The notes: generated by a model from the letters alone, not told the origin. A stretch of DNA of 45,877 nucleotides from an uncultured Nitrospira sp. (GCA_902500805.1 CABVSA010000025.1:1-45877); one strand, 5' to 3'; shown: positions 9,201 to 17,715, counted from the first letter of the stretch. Made by a program: numbers and translations.

Positions 9201-9811
9201 ACGTCTCGCCGTCGGCCGGCCGCTTCACGCAGAGATCCCCACAGCCGATCTCTTCCCTCCCCCGTCATGGACGAATAGGGAATCACGGCGTCTTCATCGG
9301 CAACGCCTAAACTCTGATGGATCTGGCGCACGGTTCGCACCCGTTCATTGGTCTTCAGCTTATCGACTTTGGTCACGACGATGAGTGGATCATGCCCGAT
9401 TGAACGGAGCCAGGCCATGGTCTGCCGGTCCTGATCGGTCACGACGCGACTGTCCACCAGCAATACCACCCGGATCAGCGCAGTGCGACCGAGGAGATAG
9501 CTTTCCAGCAAGGGGCCCCATTGATTGCGCACGGTTTTCGGCACGTTTGCGAATCCGTAGCCAGGCAAATCCACGAGATAGAATTGCGAGAGATGGAGAT
9601 CTGATGTCGAGATCTGAAACACGTTCACGGCTTGCGTTTTCCCAGGGGTCCGACTGACTTTCGCCAGGTCTCGACGATTCAGTAACGAGTTGATCAAGGA
9701 CGATTTTCCGACATTGGAGCGCCCGACAAAGGCAACCTCTTGTAGATCGCCGGAAGGAAACTGTTCTGGAGCGAGACAACTTTTGATAAACTCGGCTGCG
9801 AAGATTTTCAT
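9197..9811 (-). CDS. ysxC: ribosome biogenesis GTP-binding protein YsxC/EngB
   Basis: 204 residues, normal for the family. This GTPase acts in large ribosomal subunit assembly. Seen: G1 P-loop GRSNVGKSS (about 30-38), G2 region SRTPGKTQ, G3 DLPGYG (about 80-85), G4 TKVD and a G5-like SSMTGEG. The stop codon TAG (9199-9197) lies inside the terminal inverted repeat of the adjacent palindromic element. It is divergent from mtgA, with only 16 bp between the two start codons. Confidence 0.95.
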   Translation of the reverse strand: MKIFAAEFIKSCLAPEQFPSGDLQEVAFVGRSNVGKSSLINSLLNRRDLAKVSRTPGKTQAVNVFQISTSDLHLSQFYLVDLPGYGFANVPKTVRNQWGPLLESYLLGRTALIRVVLLVDSRVVTDQDRQTMAWLRSIGHDPLIVVTKVDKLKTNERVRTVRQIHQSLGVADEDAVIPYSSMTGEGRDRLWGSLREAAGRRRDV

Positions 9812-9827
9812 GTCGTCAGGCTGATGA

Positions 9828-10637
9828 ATGGATTCGAACCGGAAACCTAGCCACAGTCCCGTCTTTCTGCGTCACTACACATACGAGCCTCCTCCGCTCA
9901 AGTCAACCGTTCGCAGCAGAATTCGGCGTGTCTTGCTGTGGGCCATCCTCCTAATCGGACTTCCACTGGGCATTCTGGCGTTGAGTTGGTTCATGACCTT
10001 GCCCGATGTGGAGCGACTCACACGAACCAACCCGACATCCAGTGCGCTGATGGAAGCCCGGCAAACTCAGGCAAAAGAGCAGGGACGTTCCGTCAAGCGC
10101 CAGTGGATGTGGGTTCCGCTTTCTCGTATTTCTCCGCATCTTCGCCATGCAGTCGTGGCGGCGGAAGATGCGTCGTTCTTTACTCATGAAGGATTCGACT
10201 GGGAAGGCATCAAAGACGCCGCCATGCACAACCTTGAAGCCGGTGAATTCAAACGTGGCGGGAGCACCATTACACAGCAACTGGCCAAAAATCTTTACCT
10301 CTCATCCGAACGGTCCCTCTTTCGGAAAGCCAAGGAAGCACTGATTACTCGGGAACTCGAACAACGCCTCCCCAAGAAGCGTATTCTTGAACTGTACCTC
10401 AACGTGGCCGAGTGGGGACATGGCATCTACGGCGCAGAAGCCGCAGCCCAGCATCACTTCGGCAAACCCGCCCACGAACTGACATCCGACGAAGCCGCCT
10501 GGCTCGCGGCGATGTTGCCCTCCCCGCGCCGATACGACCCGTTACGAAAAACGACCTTTTTGACGCGCCGCCATGAACGTATTCTGAAATGGATCGATCG
10601 GCAATCCGCGCCTTCTGTACCGGTCACCGGAGAGTAG
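9828..10637 (+). CDS. mtgA: monofunctional biosynthetic peptidoglycan transglycosylase
   Basis: 269 residues. A GT51 enzyme that polymerises lipid II into glycan strands at the periplasmic face of the inner membrane. One N-terminal membrane anchor (about 30-55) is followed by the GT51 domain: EDASFFTHEGFDWEGI with the catalytic Glu, then KRGGSTITQQLAKNLYLS, LEQRLPKKRILELYLNVAEWGHGIYGAEAAA and LPSPRRYDP. There is no transpeptidase domain. The ATG at 9828 is the first usable start and directly faces divergent ysxC. The lipid II flippase murJ is in the same window but not in an operon with it. Confidence 0.95.
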   Translation: MDSNRKPSHSPVFLRHYTYEPPPLKSTVRSRIRRVLLWAILLIGLPLGILALSWFMTLPDVERLTRTNPTSSALMEARQTQAKEQGRSVKRQWMWVPLSRISPHLRHAVVAAEDASFFTHEGFDWEGIKDAAMHNLEAGEFKRGGSTITQQLAKNLYLSSERSLFRKAKEALITRELEQRLPKKRILELYLNVAEWGHGIYGAEAAAQHHFGKPAHELTSDEAAWLAAMLPSPRRYDPLRKTTFLTRRHERILKWIDRQSAPSVPVTGE

Positions 10638-10639
10638 AA

Positions 10640-10653
10640 CCGCCAAGCGGCGG
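10640..10653. terminator. small hairpin between convergent mtgA and VOC gene
   Basis: CCGCC-AAGC-GGCGG (10640-10653) sits in the 16-bp gap between the mtgA stop and the stop of the convergent VOC gene. The stem is only five base pairs and there is no clear T tract, so terminator function is a guess from position. Confidence 0.3.
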
Positions 10654-11097
10654 CTATTCTGCATACTCTGAAGAGTCGCCGACCTGGCCGTGATCCTGCT
10701 CTCCGAAGATGGCTGATTCATGAGTGTAGTGTTTGAATTCGAGCAGATTATGGGATGGGTCCTCTAGAAAGAAAGTCCGGTGCTCGATACGAGTCTCGGG
10801 AAAACGCACGCGAGGGTGTTGATAGAAAGGGAGGCCCTTCGCTTTCGCACGATCCGCCAGCGCCTGCCACTCTTCTTGTGAAAGAAAGACCAATCCGAAA
10901 TGACGAGGGTAAATACCCTTCCGTTGGGAAGGTTGTTCAGGCACGAGATGTGCGACAAGTTGATGGCCGGCCAGTCCCAACGTCACCGCATGTTTCGACC
11001 GCCGCCCGACCGCACAGCCGAGACCGTCCACGTAAAACCGTAGGGCTGCATCAATATCGTGAATCGGAAACGCGAGATGAAAGAGGCTGGTCGTCAT
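10654..11097 (-). CDS. VOC-family (glyoxalase/dioxygenase-like) protein
   Basis: 147 residues from the ATG at 11097. Two beta-alpha-beta-beta-beta repeats of the vicinal-oxygen-chelate fold: FHLAFPIHDIDAALRFYVDGLG (N-terminal module, metal-ligand candidate His) and HFGLVF...RTFFLEDPSHNLLEFKHY (C-terminal module with candidate His and Glu). The family includes glyoxalase I, extradiol dioxygenases and antibiotic-binding proteins; the substrate cannot be told. Its ATG overlaps the TGA of the upstream isoaspartyl peptidase by one base (TGATG), which suggests translational coupling. A longer open frame upstream lies inside the peptidase gene and is not used. Confidence 0.85.
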   Translation of the reverse strand: MTTSLFHLAFPIHDIDAALRFYVDGLGCAVGRRSKHAVTLGLAGHQLVAHLVPEQPSQRKGIYPRHFGLVFLSQEEWQALADRAKAKGLPFYQHPRVRFPETRIEHRTFFLEDPSHNLLEFKHYTHESAIFGEQDHGQVGDSSEYAE

Positions 11098-11978
11098 CAA
11101 AATCGGTCTCTCACGGTCGGCTTGCCTTTGCCATCCCACCACCCAGCCGCCATATGCGAGGTCACATGGCTGATGGCAAACTGCCCTCTCGGGGTAAGAA
11201 CCAGCGTACCAGCTGATCCGTTTACTCTTGTGACCAGCTTCTGCAATACCCATCGCGCCGCCGTCCCCGCTGTCTTTCCCTGTCCTAACCGATCACAGAT
11301 TGTTTTCGCAACGGCCACACGCATAATGCTCTCACCCCACCCAGTCATCGACACCGCACCGGTCTCGTTGTCTGCATAGACTCCGCAGCCGATGATCGGT
11401 GTATCGCCGACTCGTCCGGGCAACATCAGATCAATGCCTCCAGTCGACGCACCGGCAGCGACGGTCCCAGACCGGTCCAGCGCAACCGCCCCGACTGTTC
11501 CATGCCGATCCCCCTTCATGGTCATCTGCTTGAGCATGGAACCGTACGAGAGCCTGCCTCTCGCAGTGTGACACTTCTGAAGCTCCATCCTGTGATGCTT
11601 AGCGAACTTGGTCGCCAGAGGGCCGACGAGCAAGACATGCGCCGTCTCTTCCATAACAAGGAGAGCGGCCGTAATCGGATGAACAATACCTTCGATGGAG
11701 GCGACAGCACCAGCACGTAAGCATTCCCCTTCCATGATCGACGCATCCATCCGTCGGACTCCATCCAGCTGTCGATGAGCCCCGTTTCCCGCGTTGAAGA
11801 GTCCGCTGCGCTCGAGAATGCGAATGGTCTGCTCCACGGCGACAAGTGCGGAACTTCCACGATCCAAGAGGTGATAGCCGACTTGCAATGCGCCGTGCAG
11901 ACACGCGGCTTGTGAGGAGGTCATGGCACGAGAGCCGGCACCCCCGTGCGCGAGAATGATCGGTCTGATGGGTTTCAA
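11097..11978 (-). CDS. iaaA: isoaspartyl peptidase/L-asparaginase (Ntn hydrolase, family T2)
   Basis: 293 residues. The precursor self-cleaves before a conserved Thr; the enzyme then hydrolyses beta-aspartyl dipeptides and asparagine. Seen: the N-terminal ILAHGGAGSR signature, LFNAGNGA, MDASIMEG, and the cleavage site DRHGTVGAVALD with the nucleophile Thr at about 161, followed by AGASTGG and IGCGVYADNETGAVS. The start is a TTG at 11978 that overlaps the TGA of the upstream gene (TTGA), so coupling is likely. It heads directly into the VOC gene. Confidence 0.9.
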   Translation of the reverse strand: MKPIRPIILAHGGAGSRAMTSSQAACLHGALQVGYHLLDRGSSALVAVEQTIRILERSGLFNAGNGAHRQLDGVRRMDASIMEGECLRAGAVASIEGIVHPITAALLVMEETAHVLLVGPLATKFAKHHRMELQKCHTARGRLSYGSMLKQMTMKGDRHGTVGAVALDRSGTVAAGASTGGIDLMLPGRVGDTPIIGCGVYADNETGAVSMTGWGESIMRVAVAKTICDRLGQGKTAGTAARWVLQKLVTRVNGSAGTLVLTPRGQFAISHVTSHMAAGWWDGKGKPTVRDRF

Positions 11979-12541
11979 TTTATGAGCAGATCCCGGGTCC
12001 TTTGGTAGGCAGAATTCTGCATGCGATCGAGGTCAGATCGCACAAAGCCCAGACCGGTGACACAGAGCTCAAAGTTCTCCGATAATTTCTTGAACAACGG
12101 CAAGCTGGTGTCCGCATCCTCACGACCGATCTGCGCGACGATTGCGTACGACCGTTTGCCGGTCTTCACATAGTCCACGAGGAAGTCCTTGTGATAGATG
12201 CGCCCAGCCGATTTGAGCCGTCGTAAGTACTCGGGAAACAATCCGGCCATAAACAATGTGAAATCCCCGATATGGCGATGAACGTCCTGCTCACGATCCA
12301 GCGATTGCGCTTCGAACATGACCTCAGACTCGAAGAGTAAATCTACGACCGAATCGACCGGCTGATCATTCCGGTTTCTAATTTTATAGAGCTGATCTGT
12401 ACGGGTAAAATCAACGAGCAGGTTGGAGACGTAGGATGTGACCTTGGTATCGGGCCAACCGAGGTGTTCCGTGAAACTCTTCTCCGTAAGGGCACCAAAG
12501 AGTTCCCTGAGCGGGTGCCGAAGAGGAACTTGAGCTCCCAT
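11975..12541 (-). CDS. conserved hypothetical protein
   Basis: 188 residues from the ATG at 12541, which has AGGAGG five bases upstream; an in-frame GTG at 12547 is less likely. Soluble, with no signal peptide or membrane segment, mixed charge and no motif I recognise. The C-terminal half (FTLFMAGLFPEYLRRL, DFLVDYVKTGKRSYAIVAQ, LPLFKKLSENFELCVTGLGFVR) looks like an ordered helical domain. It overlaps the next gene (iaaA) by four bases, so it is probably first in a three-gene unit with iaaA and the VOC gene. No function can be assigned. Confidence 0.8.
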   Translation of the reverse strand: MGAQVPLRHPLRELFGALTEKSFTEHLGWPDTKVTSYVSNLLVDFTRTDQLYKIRNRNDQPVDSVVDLLFESEVMFEAQSLDREQDVHRHIGDFTLFMAGLFPEYLRRLKSAGRIYHKDFLVDYVKTGKRSYAIVAQIGREDADTSLPLFKKLSENFELCVTGLGFVRSDLDRMQNSAYQRTRDLLIN

Positions 12542-12638
12542 CTCCACCTCCTGTGACGTCGGTGTGGTTTACGGTCAGTATACCAAATCCGGACTGAGAA
12601 CGGGTTGTCACTCTTATCGATCTATCGGAACTCCTCCG

Positions 12639-13106
12639 TCAGACCTTGAGCCGTGTGACACCTCCTTCCAGACTATCCAACACGAAGGTCACCGGCCCAT
12701 CGTTGATCAATGCCACTTTCATATGCGCAGCAAAGACCCCTGTTTCAACCACGGTCCCGCTCTCTCTCAGTCCGGTCTCGACTTGTTCATACAGTCTCTT
12801 GGCCGGCTCAGGAGGAGCCGCATCATCAAAACTCGGACGACGGCCGTTCGCCGTCCGGCCCAAGAGGGTGAATTGAGAGACCAACAACACCGCGCCGCCC
12901 ACGTCGGCCAGCGATCGATTCATCTTCCCCTGTTCGTCGGAGAACATGCGGAGGGTCCTGATCTTGTCAACCACATAGCGTACGTCGGACTCGTCATTAC
13001 CCTTGGCGACACCCAATAGCACCATCACACCCTGTTGGATGTGACCGACGATGCGTCCATCGACCTCGACCGAGGCACTGGTGACACGTTGTATGACGGC
13101 TCGCAT
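12639..13106 (-). CDS. dtd: D-aminoacyl-tRNA deacylase
   Basis: 155 residues from the ATG at 13106, normal length. Dtd removes D-amino acids (and glycine mischarged on tRNA-Ala) from tRNA. Seen: start MRAVIQRV, VLLGVAKGN, the SQFTLLGRTANGRRPSF motif, and the C-terminal NDGPVTFVLDS with the Gly-cis-Pro element that reaches across the dimer to the active site. It lies 89 bp after ogt, so it may share the murJ-ogt transcript or have its own promoter. Confidence 0.95.
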   Translation of the reverse strand: MRAVIQRVTSASVEVDGRIVGHIQQGVMVLLGVAKGNDESDVRYVVDKIRTLRMFSDEQGKMNRSLADVGGAVLLVSQFTLLGRTANGRRPSFDDAAPPEPAKRLYEQVETGLRESGTVVETGVFAAHMKVALINDGPVTFVLDSLEGGVTRLKV

Positions 13107-13195
13107 CAGAATATGGAAAAACCTATGGCTGATGGCACACGGCAAAACCCACCTGTAAATCTGTATCGCCCCAACTATAAGCCATACGCCATCTG

Positions 13196-13714
13196 CTATT
13201 TGCTCCCCAGCATGGACAATGTCCCTTCCAGCGATAACAATTTGCGCTTCATCGATAGCCCCCCCGAGAACCCTCCAAGCGTGGCATCCTGGGAGACAAT
13301 CCGATGACAAGGGATCACAACCGGGATCGGGTTCGCACCAACCGCGTTACCGACCGCACGGGCATACTGTGGTCCACCCACACGCGCGGCAACCCACTGA
13401 TACGAGCGCAGCTTGCCGTACGGCACACGGAGAAGCACCCGCCAGACCTGCCGCTGGAATACCGTCCCTTGTGACAGATCAAGCGGCACATCAAAGGTGT
13501 GTCGCGTGCCTGCAAGATAGTCGAGCAGTTGACGGCGAGCTATATCCAGCCGTGCGGACTCGCCTCGCTGCAGTAGCCCGTTTGACTGGGCTCTGAGGTC
13601 AGCCTCCACCGCCCGTTCCGACTGTTTCGGCAAAACGATAGCCTGAATTCCTTTTGGAGACTCCGCAATCCCCATCCACCCCCAGGGTGATTTAAACATC
13701 ATCACCTTGTGCAT
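13196..13714 (-). CDS. ogt: methylated-DNA-[protein]-cysteine S-methyltransferase
   Basis: 172 residues from the ATG at 13714 (GAGGAG about nine bases upstream). It repairs O6-alkylguanine by transferring the alkyl group to its own Cys. Seen: an N-terminal RNase H-like part, then the helix-turn-helix DNA-binding domain (VPYGKLRSYQWVAARVGGP, ARAVGNAVGANP) and the active-site box VIPCHRIV, then LGGFSGGLSMKRKLLSLEG. The open frame continues upstream into murJ, but the RBS fixes the start inside that gap. It follows murJ by 13 bp, so the two are probably cotranscribed. Confidence 0.93.
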   Translation of the reverse strand: MHKVMMFKSPWGWMGIAESPKGIQAIVLPKQSERAVEADLRAQSNGLLQRGESARLDIARRQLLDYLAGTRHTFDVPLDLSQGTVFQRQVWRVLLRVPYGKLRSYQWVAARVGGPQYARAVGNAVGANPIPVVIPCHRIVSQDATLGGFSGGLSMKRKLLSLEGTLSMLGSK

Positions 13715-13727
13715 AGACCACTCCTCA

Positions 13728-15341
13728 TTATCTCCCGAAACGCCCGAGTTTTTTGCGCACCATCCCCCAAAGGACCCCCAGTTCCTCGGACTGAAATAAG
13801 GCATGGACGCCCAGATATCCGCCTACACTCAGGCCAATGCCGACGAACAGCATCACAGATTTCGCAATCCACTCGTTGGGGTGGGCCCAAATCTGTGCTT
13901 CGGCGACCCACCAACAAGCCGCTATGATCGGCACACAGCCAATCCCTACCCGACCAGCCGAACGGAGCACTGAAAACCAGTCGACGCCGCCGAGTCTCCG
14001 ATTGAGTACCGCCACGAGAATTCCGCCGTTGACCATCGCCGCCAGGGCCGTGGCGAGGGCAAGCCCTGCCGCCCCCAAGTGCGACATCAAGACTAAGGAG
14101 AACAGAATATTTGCCACGACTGCAATAGCGGCTGACATAACCGGCGTCGTAGTGTCCTTCAGCGAATAGAAGGCTGACACGATGATGCGCACTCCGCCGA
14201 ACGCCCATAACCCGACAGAATAGCAGAGCACCGCCAGGGCAGTTTCAGCGGTATCGTGCGCCGTAAACGTGCCATGTTCAAACACCAGGTGGACAATTGG
14301 AGTCCGTAACACGATCAATCCCACCATGGCCGGCAACATGATAAAGATGATCATGCGCAGTCCAAACCCGAGCGTCGTGCGCAGTTCGTCCAGTGCGCCT
14401 CGTGCCGCTTGGGCCGACAAGGTGGGCAGGATGGCGGTGACCAACGCCACGCCGAAGATGCCCAAAGGAAATTGGATCAATCGCATGCCATAAAAGAGAT
14501 AGGTGGGCCCACCGGCAAAGAACGACCCCAGGATTGTGCTCACGGTAATATTGATCTGTGTGACCGACAACCCAAGCAAGGACGGAATCATCAGTCGACC
14601 AATCTTCTTCACCCCTGGGTGACCGGGATTGAATGTGAATCCAAACAGCATGCCTCGTCGCCTGAGTCCCGGCAATTGCATCGCAAACTGCGCGGCGCCA
14701 CCGGCCACCACCCCGATCGCAACCCCGATGATGGGTTCCGGCATAGCCGGGGCCAGGAACAGCGCGCATCCGATGATAAACAGATTGAAAAAGACCGGTG
14801 AAAACGCCGGTGCGGCAAAGGCCCGTAATGAATTGAGCACTCCCATAGCCAGTGCCGCTAAGCTGATAAAAATGAGATACGGGAACATGATGCGCGTGAG
14901 TAACGTCGTCATTTCCAGCCGGGTCGGATCGTCATGAAATCCCGGCGCCAAGAGCCACACAATGCCTGTCGATCCCAGAATCCCGACCAGCGTAATGCCC
15001 GTCACGATCGTCAACAGTGTCGTGAAGGCGGCACTCGCCAGTTCCCACGCATCCTGCTTCGATTTCAGTGTGTGGTATTCGGTGAAGACGGGAATAAACG
15101 CGGCGGACATCGAGCCCTCGGCAAAGAGCTCACGGAGCAGATTCGGGATCCGATAGGCGACAAAAAACGCATCGGCCGCAGGAGTCGCCCCAAAGAGTCG
15201 TGCGATGACCATGTCGCGGATAAACCCAAGGATACGGCTGGAAAAGGTCGCGACGCCGATCACCCCAGCTGACTTGATGACTGACTGATTCTCGTCCTGT
15301 TGTGTCGGTGGTGCAGCGGGGGAGGCAGTCGGCTCTGACAT
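13728..15341 (-). CDS. murJ: lipid II flippase MurJ
   Basis: 537 residues with about 14 membrane segments. MurJ (MOP superfamily) flips lipid II to the periplasm for wall synthesis. Seen: SAGVIGVATFSSRILGFIRDMVIARLFGA near the N-terminus, AFFVAYRIPNLLRELFAEGSMSAAFIPVFTEY, and FFAGGPTYLFYGMRLIQFPLGIFGVALVTAILP in the centre, all family hallmarks. The N-terminus has a Pro/Thr/Gln-rich tail before the first helix. Upstream there is no Shine-Dalgarno; instead a sigma70-like promoter ends seven bases before the ATG. Confidence 0.96.
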   Translation of the reverse strand: MSEPTASPAAPPTQQDENQSVIKSAGVIGVATFSSRILGFIRDMVIARLFGATPAADAFFVAYRIPNLLRELFAEGSMSAAFIPVFTEYHTLKSKQDAWELASAAFTTLLTIVTGITLVGILGSTGIVWLLAPGFHDDPTRLEMTTLLTRIMFPYLIFISLAALAMGVLNSLRAFAAPAFSPVFFNLFIIGCALFLAPAMPEPIIGVAIGVVAGGAAQFAMQLPGLRRRGMLFGFTFNPGHPGVKKIGRLMIPSLLGLSVTQINITVSTILGSFFAGGPTYLFYGMRLIQFPLGIFGVALVTAILPTLSAQAARGALDELRTTLGFGLRMIIFIMLPAMVGLIVLRTPIVHLVFEHGTFTAHDTAETALAVLCYSVGLWAFGGVRIIVSAFYSLKDTTTPVMSAAIAVVANILFSLVLMSHLGAAGLALATALAAMVNGGILVAVLNRRLGGVDWFSVLRSAGRVGIGCVPIIAACWWVAEAQIWAHPNEWIAKSVMLFVGIGLSVGGYLGVHALFQSEELGVLWGMVRKKLGRFGR

Positions 15342-15348
15342 GGACCGG

Positions 15349-15377
15349 ATTCTAGCGGAACGCTCGCGGGGCGTCTA
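15349..15377 (-). promoter_or_regulatory. putative murJ promoter, leaderless type
   Basis: On the minus strand TAGACG (15377-15372) and TAGAAT (15354-15349) are separated by 17 bp, and seven bases separate TAGAAT from the murJ ATG at 15341. Both hexamers match the sigma70 consensus in at least four of six positions. No Shine-Dalgarno lies in the gap. Confidence 0.45.
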
Positions 15378-15460
15378 TCGAATGTGAAGGTGGTCTGATG
15401 CGCCGGTCGCTTAGAACCTGGTCACTCGCGGGCACGACCGGCCACACAAGGCAACGATAA

Positions 15461-15494
15461 ACTCCTGACGCATGCTGGACATCACGCCAGGAGT
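15461..15494 (-). terminator. hairpin downstream of bactofilin gene
   Basis: ACTCCTG (15461-15467) pairs with CAGGAGT (15488-15494), 14 bp after the bactofilin stop on the minus strand. It is followed on that strand by TTATCGTTG, a poor T tract, so it is a weak rho-independent terminator at best. Confidence 0.4.
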
Positions 15495-15508
15495 CTTCGA
15501 GCAGTCGT

Positions 15509-16024
15509 TTATGCAGCCAGTCGAATGGGTGGCCGACTGGTCATACTCGTGGAATTCGTGTCTGTATCGCGTAATACTTCGACCTTGGCCTGGGCTTTCA
15601 TCTCCAACGTCCCGTTGAACACCACACCCTCTTCCATCGAAAGCACCGGCGTCGTCAGGCTGCCTTCAACAACAGCAGGCGCGCATAACACGATCTGGCT
15701 GGTCGCCTCAATGTCCCCCGTGATATGCCCATGGCAGACGACAGCTCCCGCCGTCACTTTGGCTTTAATCACTGCCTCAGGACCAACGAGCAGCCCACCG
15801 TCGGTGTGGATTTCTCCGTCCAAGGCCCCATCGATTCGCACGGTCCCTGAGTAGGTGATGACACCCTTGAACTGGACATCTCTGCCGACAAACGCGACTT
15901 CATCCGGTAATATCGGACCGTTGTGTTTCGGCAACGCGCTCCGCCGATCCTCTACCCATCGCTCTTGTTCTCGCTCTTGTCCCCGAGCCATATCACCCTC
16001 TGCCGCCTCCTCATGTTTCCACAT
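15509..16024 (-). CDS. bactofilin (polymer-forming cytoskeletal protein)
   Basis: 171 residues. Bactofilins self-assemble into filaments and act as scaffolds in cell shape, stalk or polar organisation. The core at about 50-145 is a right-handed beta-helix of short repeats (GVITYSGTVRIDGALDGEIHTDGGLLVGPEAVIKA and following), with a charged disordered N-terminus and a Thr/Ser-rich tail. The ATG at 16024 has AAGGAGGAGG six to seven bases upstream. It sits in a group of envelope-related genes but appears to be its own transcript. Confidence 0.9.
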   Translation of the reverse strand: MWKHEEAAEGDMARGQEREQERWVEDRRSALPKHNGPILPDEVAFVGRDVQFKGVITYSGTVRIDGALDGEIHTDGGLLVGPEAVIKAKVTAGAVVCHGHITGDIEATSQIVLCAPAVVEGSLTTPVLSMEEGVVFNGTLEMKAQAKVEVLRDTDTNSTSMTSRPPIRLAA

Positions 16025-16139
16025 CGTATGCCTCCTCCTTGTCGAGATTGGTCTGGCCAGACGAGCAGCCCCGCCGAGTCTCTCCTCTATCGGCTGATCA
16101 CGATGTTTTATTAAGTGGCAGGGGATAGAGATGAGCAGC

Positions 16140-16802
16140 TTACGACTCTATGACCAATTCATTCGATAATTCATCAGGATTGTCGCCCGGGCGACCGGGA
16201 CATGCCTCAGCAAGCAACGTGCCGCACGCCTGGATCCCCTGACATAACCCACTGACGATATCTCCCCTTGTCAACTCGCTGATCGCAGCCTCAATGACCG
16301 AGGACCACCGCTCCGATGGAACTCGCTGTGCAATAGATTGATCCGCCAGCACATAGATCTGATGTTCCAACAATGAGACCAGGATCAACACTCCTGTGCG
16401 CTCACGCGTCTGCGAGACCGCATGTTGCGTAAACGCTCGTTCAGCCCGAAGTCTTACTTTATGATGCATTCGATCCGTCGGGGTCAGGAGGCGAATACAC
16501 GGGGCCAGCGTCCCCAGCCAGGCGCCGACGCCATACGCCACAATCGTCGCCAAGACGAGCCACGCCGCGTTGGAACCATGCCATCCCCAAGGAAGCCAGA
16601 CTATTTCCGTGGCGAGCATGAGCGTCAGGACCACTAGGGAAAGCAGCAAACCGGTGCGATGCTGGGTATCGCGGTAGAGTCCGGACCGACTGACGATCAT
16701 AGGAACGATTTCGGCGTTGGTATGCTGCTCCGCCGCGTGCACCGCCAATCTGATCCATTCACGTTCCTCCGCTGTTAGCTCTAGGCGCTCACCAGTTTCC
16801 AC
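16140..16802 (-). CDS. TPM-domain membrane protein
   Basis: 220 residues if the start is the GTG at 16802, which overlaps the end of the upstream TPM gene by 14 bp; the frame is open further upstream but that part is out of frame with a Gly-rich tail and looks spurious. The TPM-like domain is at about 10-60 (ERLELTAEEREWIRLAVHAAEQHTNAEIVPMIVSRSG), interrupted by two hydrophobic segments (about 60-80 and 88-110), with the rest of the domain after (RTGVLILVSLLEHQIYVLADQ, SVIEAAISELTRGDIVSGL). TPM proteins are envelope-associated; some have phosphatase activity. It forms a trio with the TPM gene at 16789 and lemA. Confidence 0.8.
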   Translation of the reverse strand: METGERLELTAEEREWIRLAVHAAEQHTNAEIVPMIVSRSGLYRDTQHRTGLLLSLVVLTLMLATEIVWLPWGWHGSNAAWLVLATIVAYGVGAWLGTLAPCIRLLTPTDRMHHKVRLRAERAFTQHAVSQTRERTGVLILVSLLEHQIYVLADQSIAQRVPSERWSSVIEAAISELTRGDIVSGLCQGIQACGTLLAEACPGRPGDNPDELSNELVIES

Positions 16803-17682
16803 TGGCCCCCCCTCCCCCAAAATCGCCTCCGCCACCGCTGAATCCTCCCCCGCCACCGAGCGATCCCCCACCCCATCCACCACTACGGCTGCTATATGAA
16901 ATCCATTCATCTAGTCCTCGGGATCGAGTGGTTCGCCCTCTTGCCCCCGCTGCACCAAGAAGCAGCAGCAAGGCCACCGTCACGCCACTCGCAAGCACTG
17001 CAGGCACGACCCAAGGCGCAAGGAACGTTGCGATCCCTGCACCTGCAACCGGGCCGATGAAGCGATGCACACTTGTGAACAGGAGTCCGACGAACAACCC
17101 GGCAATGACCGCCACCATAACCTGCTCGACCACAGCACTCTTTTCCCGAGGGGGATCCTTCTCGGTGGCCCGGTAGGTTCCTTCGATGGTCTTCACAATT
17201 GCATGGGTTCCTTCTAGGATCCCGCCGGACATATTGCCGGCTCGAAACCGAGGAACGATCTCATTTCTGATGATCTGTGCCGATCGAATGTCGGTCAAGA
17301 CACCCTCTAACCCGTACCCGACTTCGATTCGTACCTTGCGTTCTTTGATCGCCACCAGCAAAAGCACTCCGTTGTCCGTCCCTTTTCGACCGAGTTTCCA
17401 GGTGGTGGCCACGCGATGCGCGAACTCCTCGAGAGACTCGCCTTCGAGGGAAGGGATGGTTAGAACGGCAACTTGATTGCTGGATTGCTCTTCATGTGCC
17501 GTGAGGCGAGCGGTGAGCGCCTCCACGGTTGACTGTGGCAAGACATGAGCGAGATCGACGACCCGGCCGGTCAACGGAGGGACATCAAGTGCCAATGCGT
17601 GTGAGGTTAGGGTCAAGGTTGAGGCTAAGCTCAAACACGAGACGAACCATCCGAGAACCGGGATTGCTAGTTTCCGATCCAC
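16789..17682 (-). CDS. TPM-domain secreted/membrane protein, YgcG type
   Basis: 297 residues, GTG start at 17682. A signal peptide (to about residue 31, SHALA) is followed by the TPM domain (VPPLTGRVVDLAHVLPQSTVEALTARL, SNQVAVLTIPSL, GTDNGVLLLVAIKERKVRIEVGYGLEG, ARSAQIIRNEIVPRF...). Two membrane segments lie at about 195-255. The C-terminus is a Gly/Phe-rich low-complexity tail (GGGSLGGGGGFSGGGG type). This layout, next to lemA, is a common pair of unknown role in envelope homeostasis. The stop overlaps the next TPM gene. Confidence 0.87.
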   Translation of the reverse strand: MDRKLAIPVLGWFVSCLSLASTLTLTSHALALDVPPLTGRVVDLAHVLPQSTVEALTARLTAHEEQSSNQVAVLTIPSLEGESLEEFAHRVATTWKLGRKGTDNGVLLLVAIKERKVRIEVGYGLEGVLTDIRSAQIIRNEIVPRFRAGNMSGGILEGTHAIVKTIEGTYRATEKDPPREKSAVVEQVMVAVIAGLFVGLLFTSVHRFIGPVAGAGIATFLAPWVVPAVLASGVTVALLLLLGAAGARGRTTRSRGLDEWISYSSRSGGWGGGSLGGGGGFSGGGGDFGGGGASGNW

Positions 17683-17687
17683 AGTCT

Positions 17688-17711
17688 CAACCTCGACCTG
17701 AACCTCAACCT
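17688..17711 (-). repeat. short tandem hexamer repeat
   Basis: Four degenerate hexamers, read on the minus strand as AGGTTG, AGGTTC, AGGTCG, AGGTTG, lie in the 33-bp gap between lemA and the TPM gene. They end within six bases of the GTG start and could serve as a repeated weak Shine-Dalgarno. Confidence 0.6.
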
Positions 17712-17715
17712 ATTC

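Noticed and set aside
9828..9842. GGTTCGAATC on the minus strand, like a tRNA T-loop
   Set aside because: The flanking bases do not form the 5-bp T stem and no anticodon or acceptor arms are present; it is the start of mtgA.
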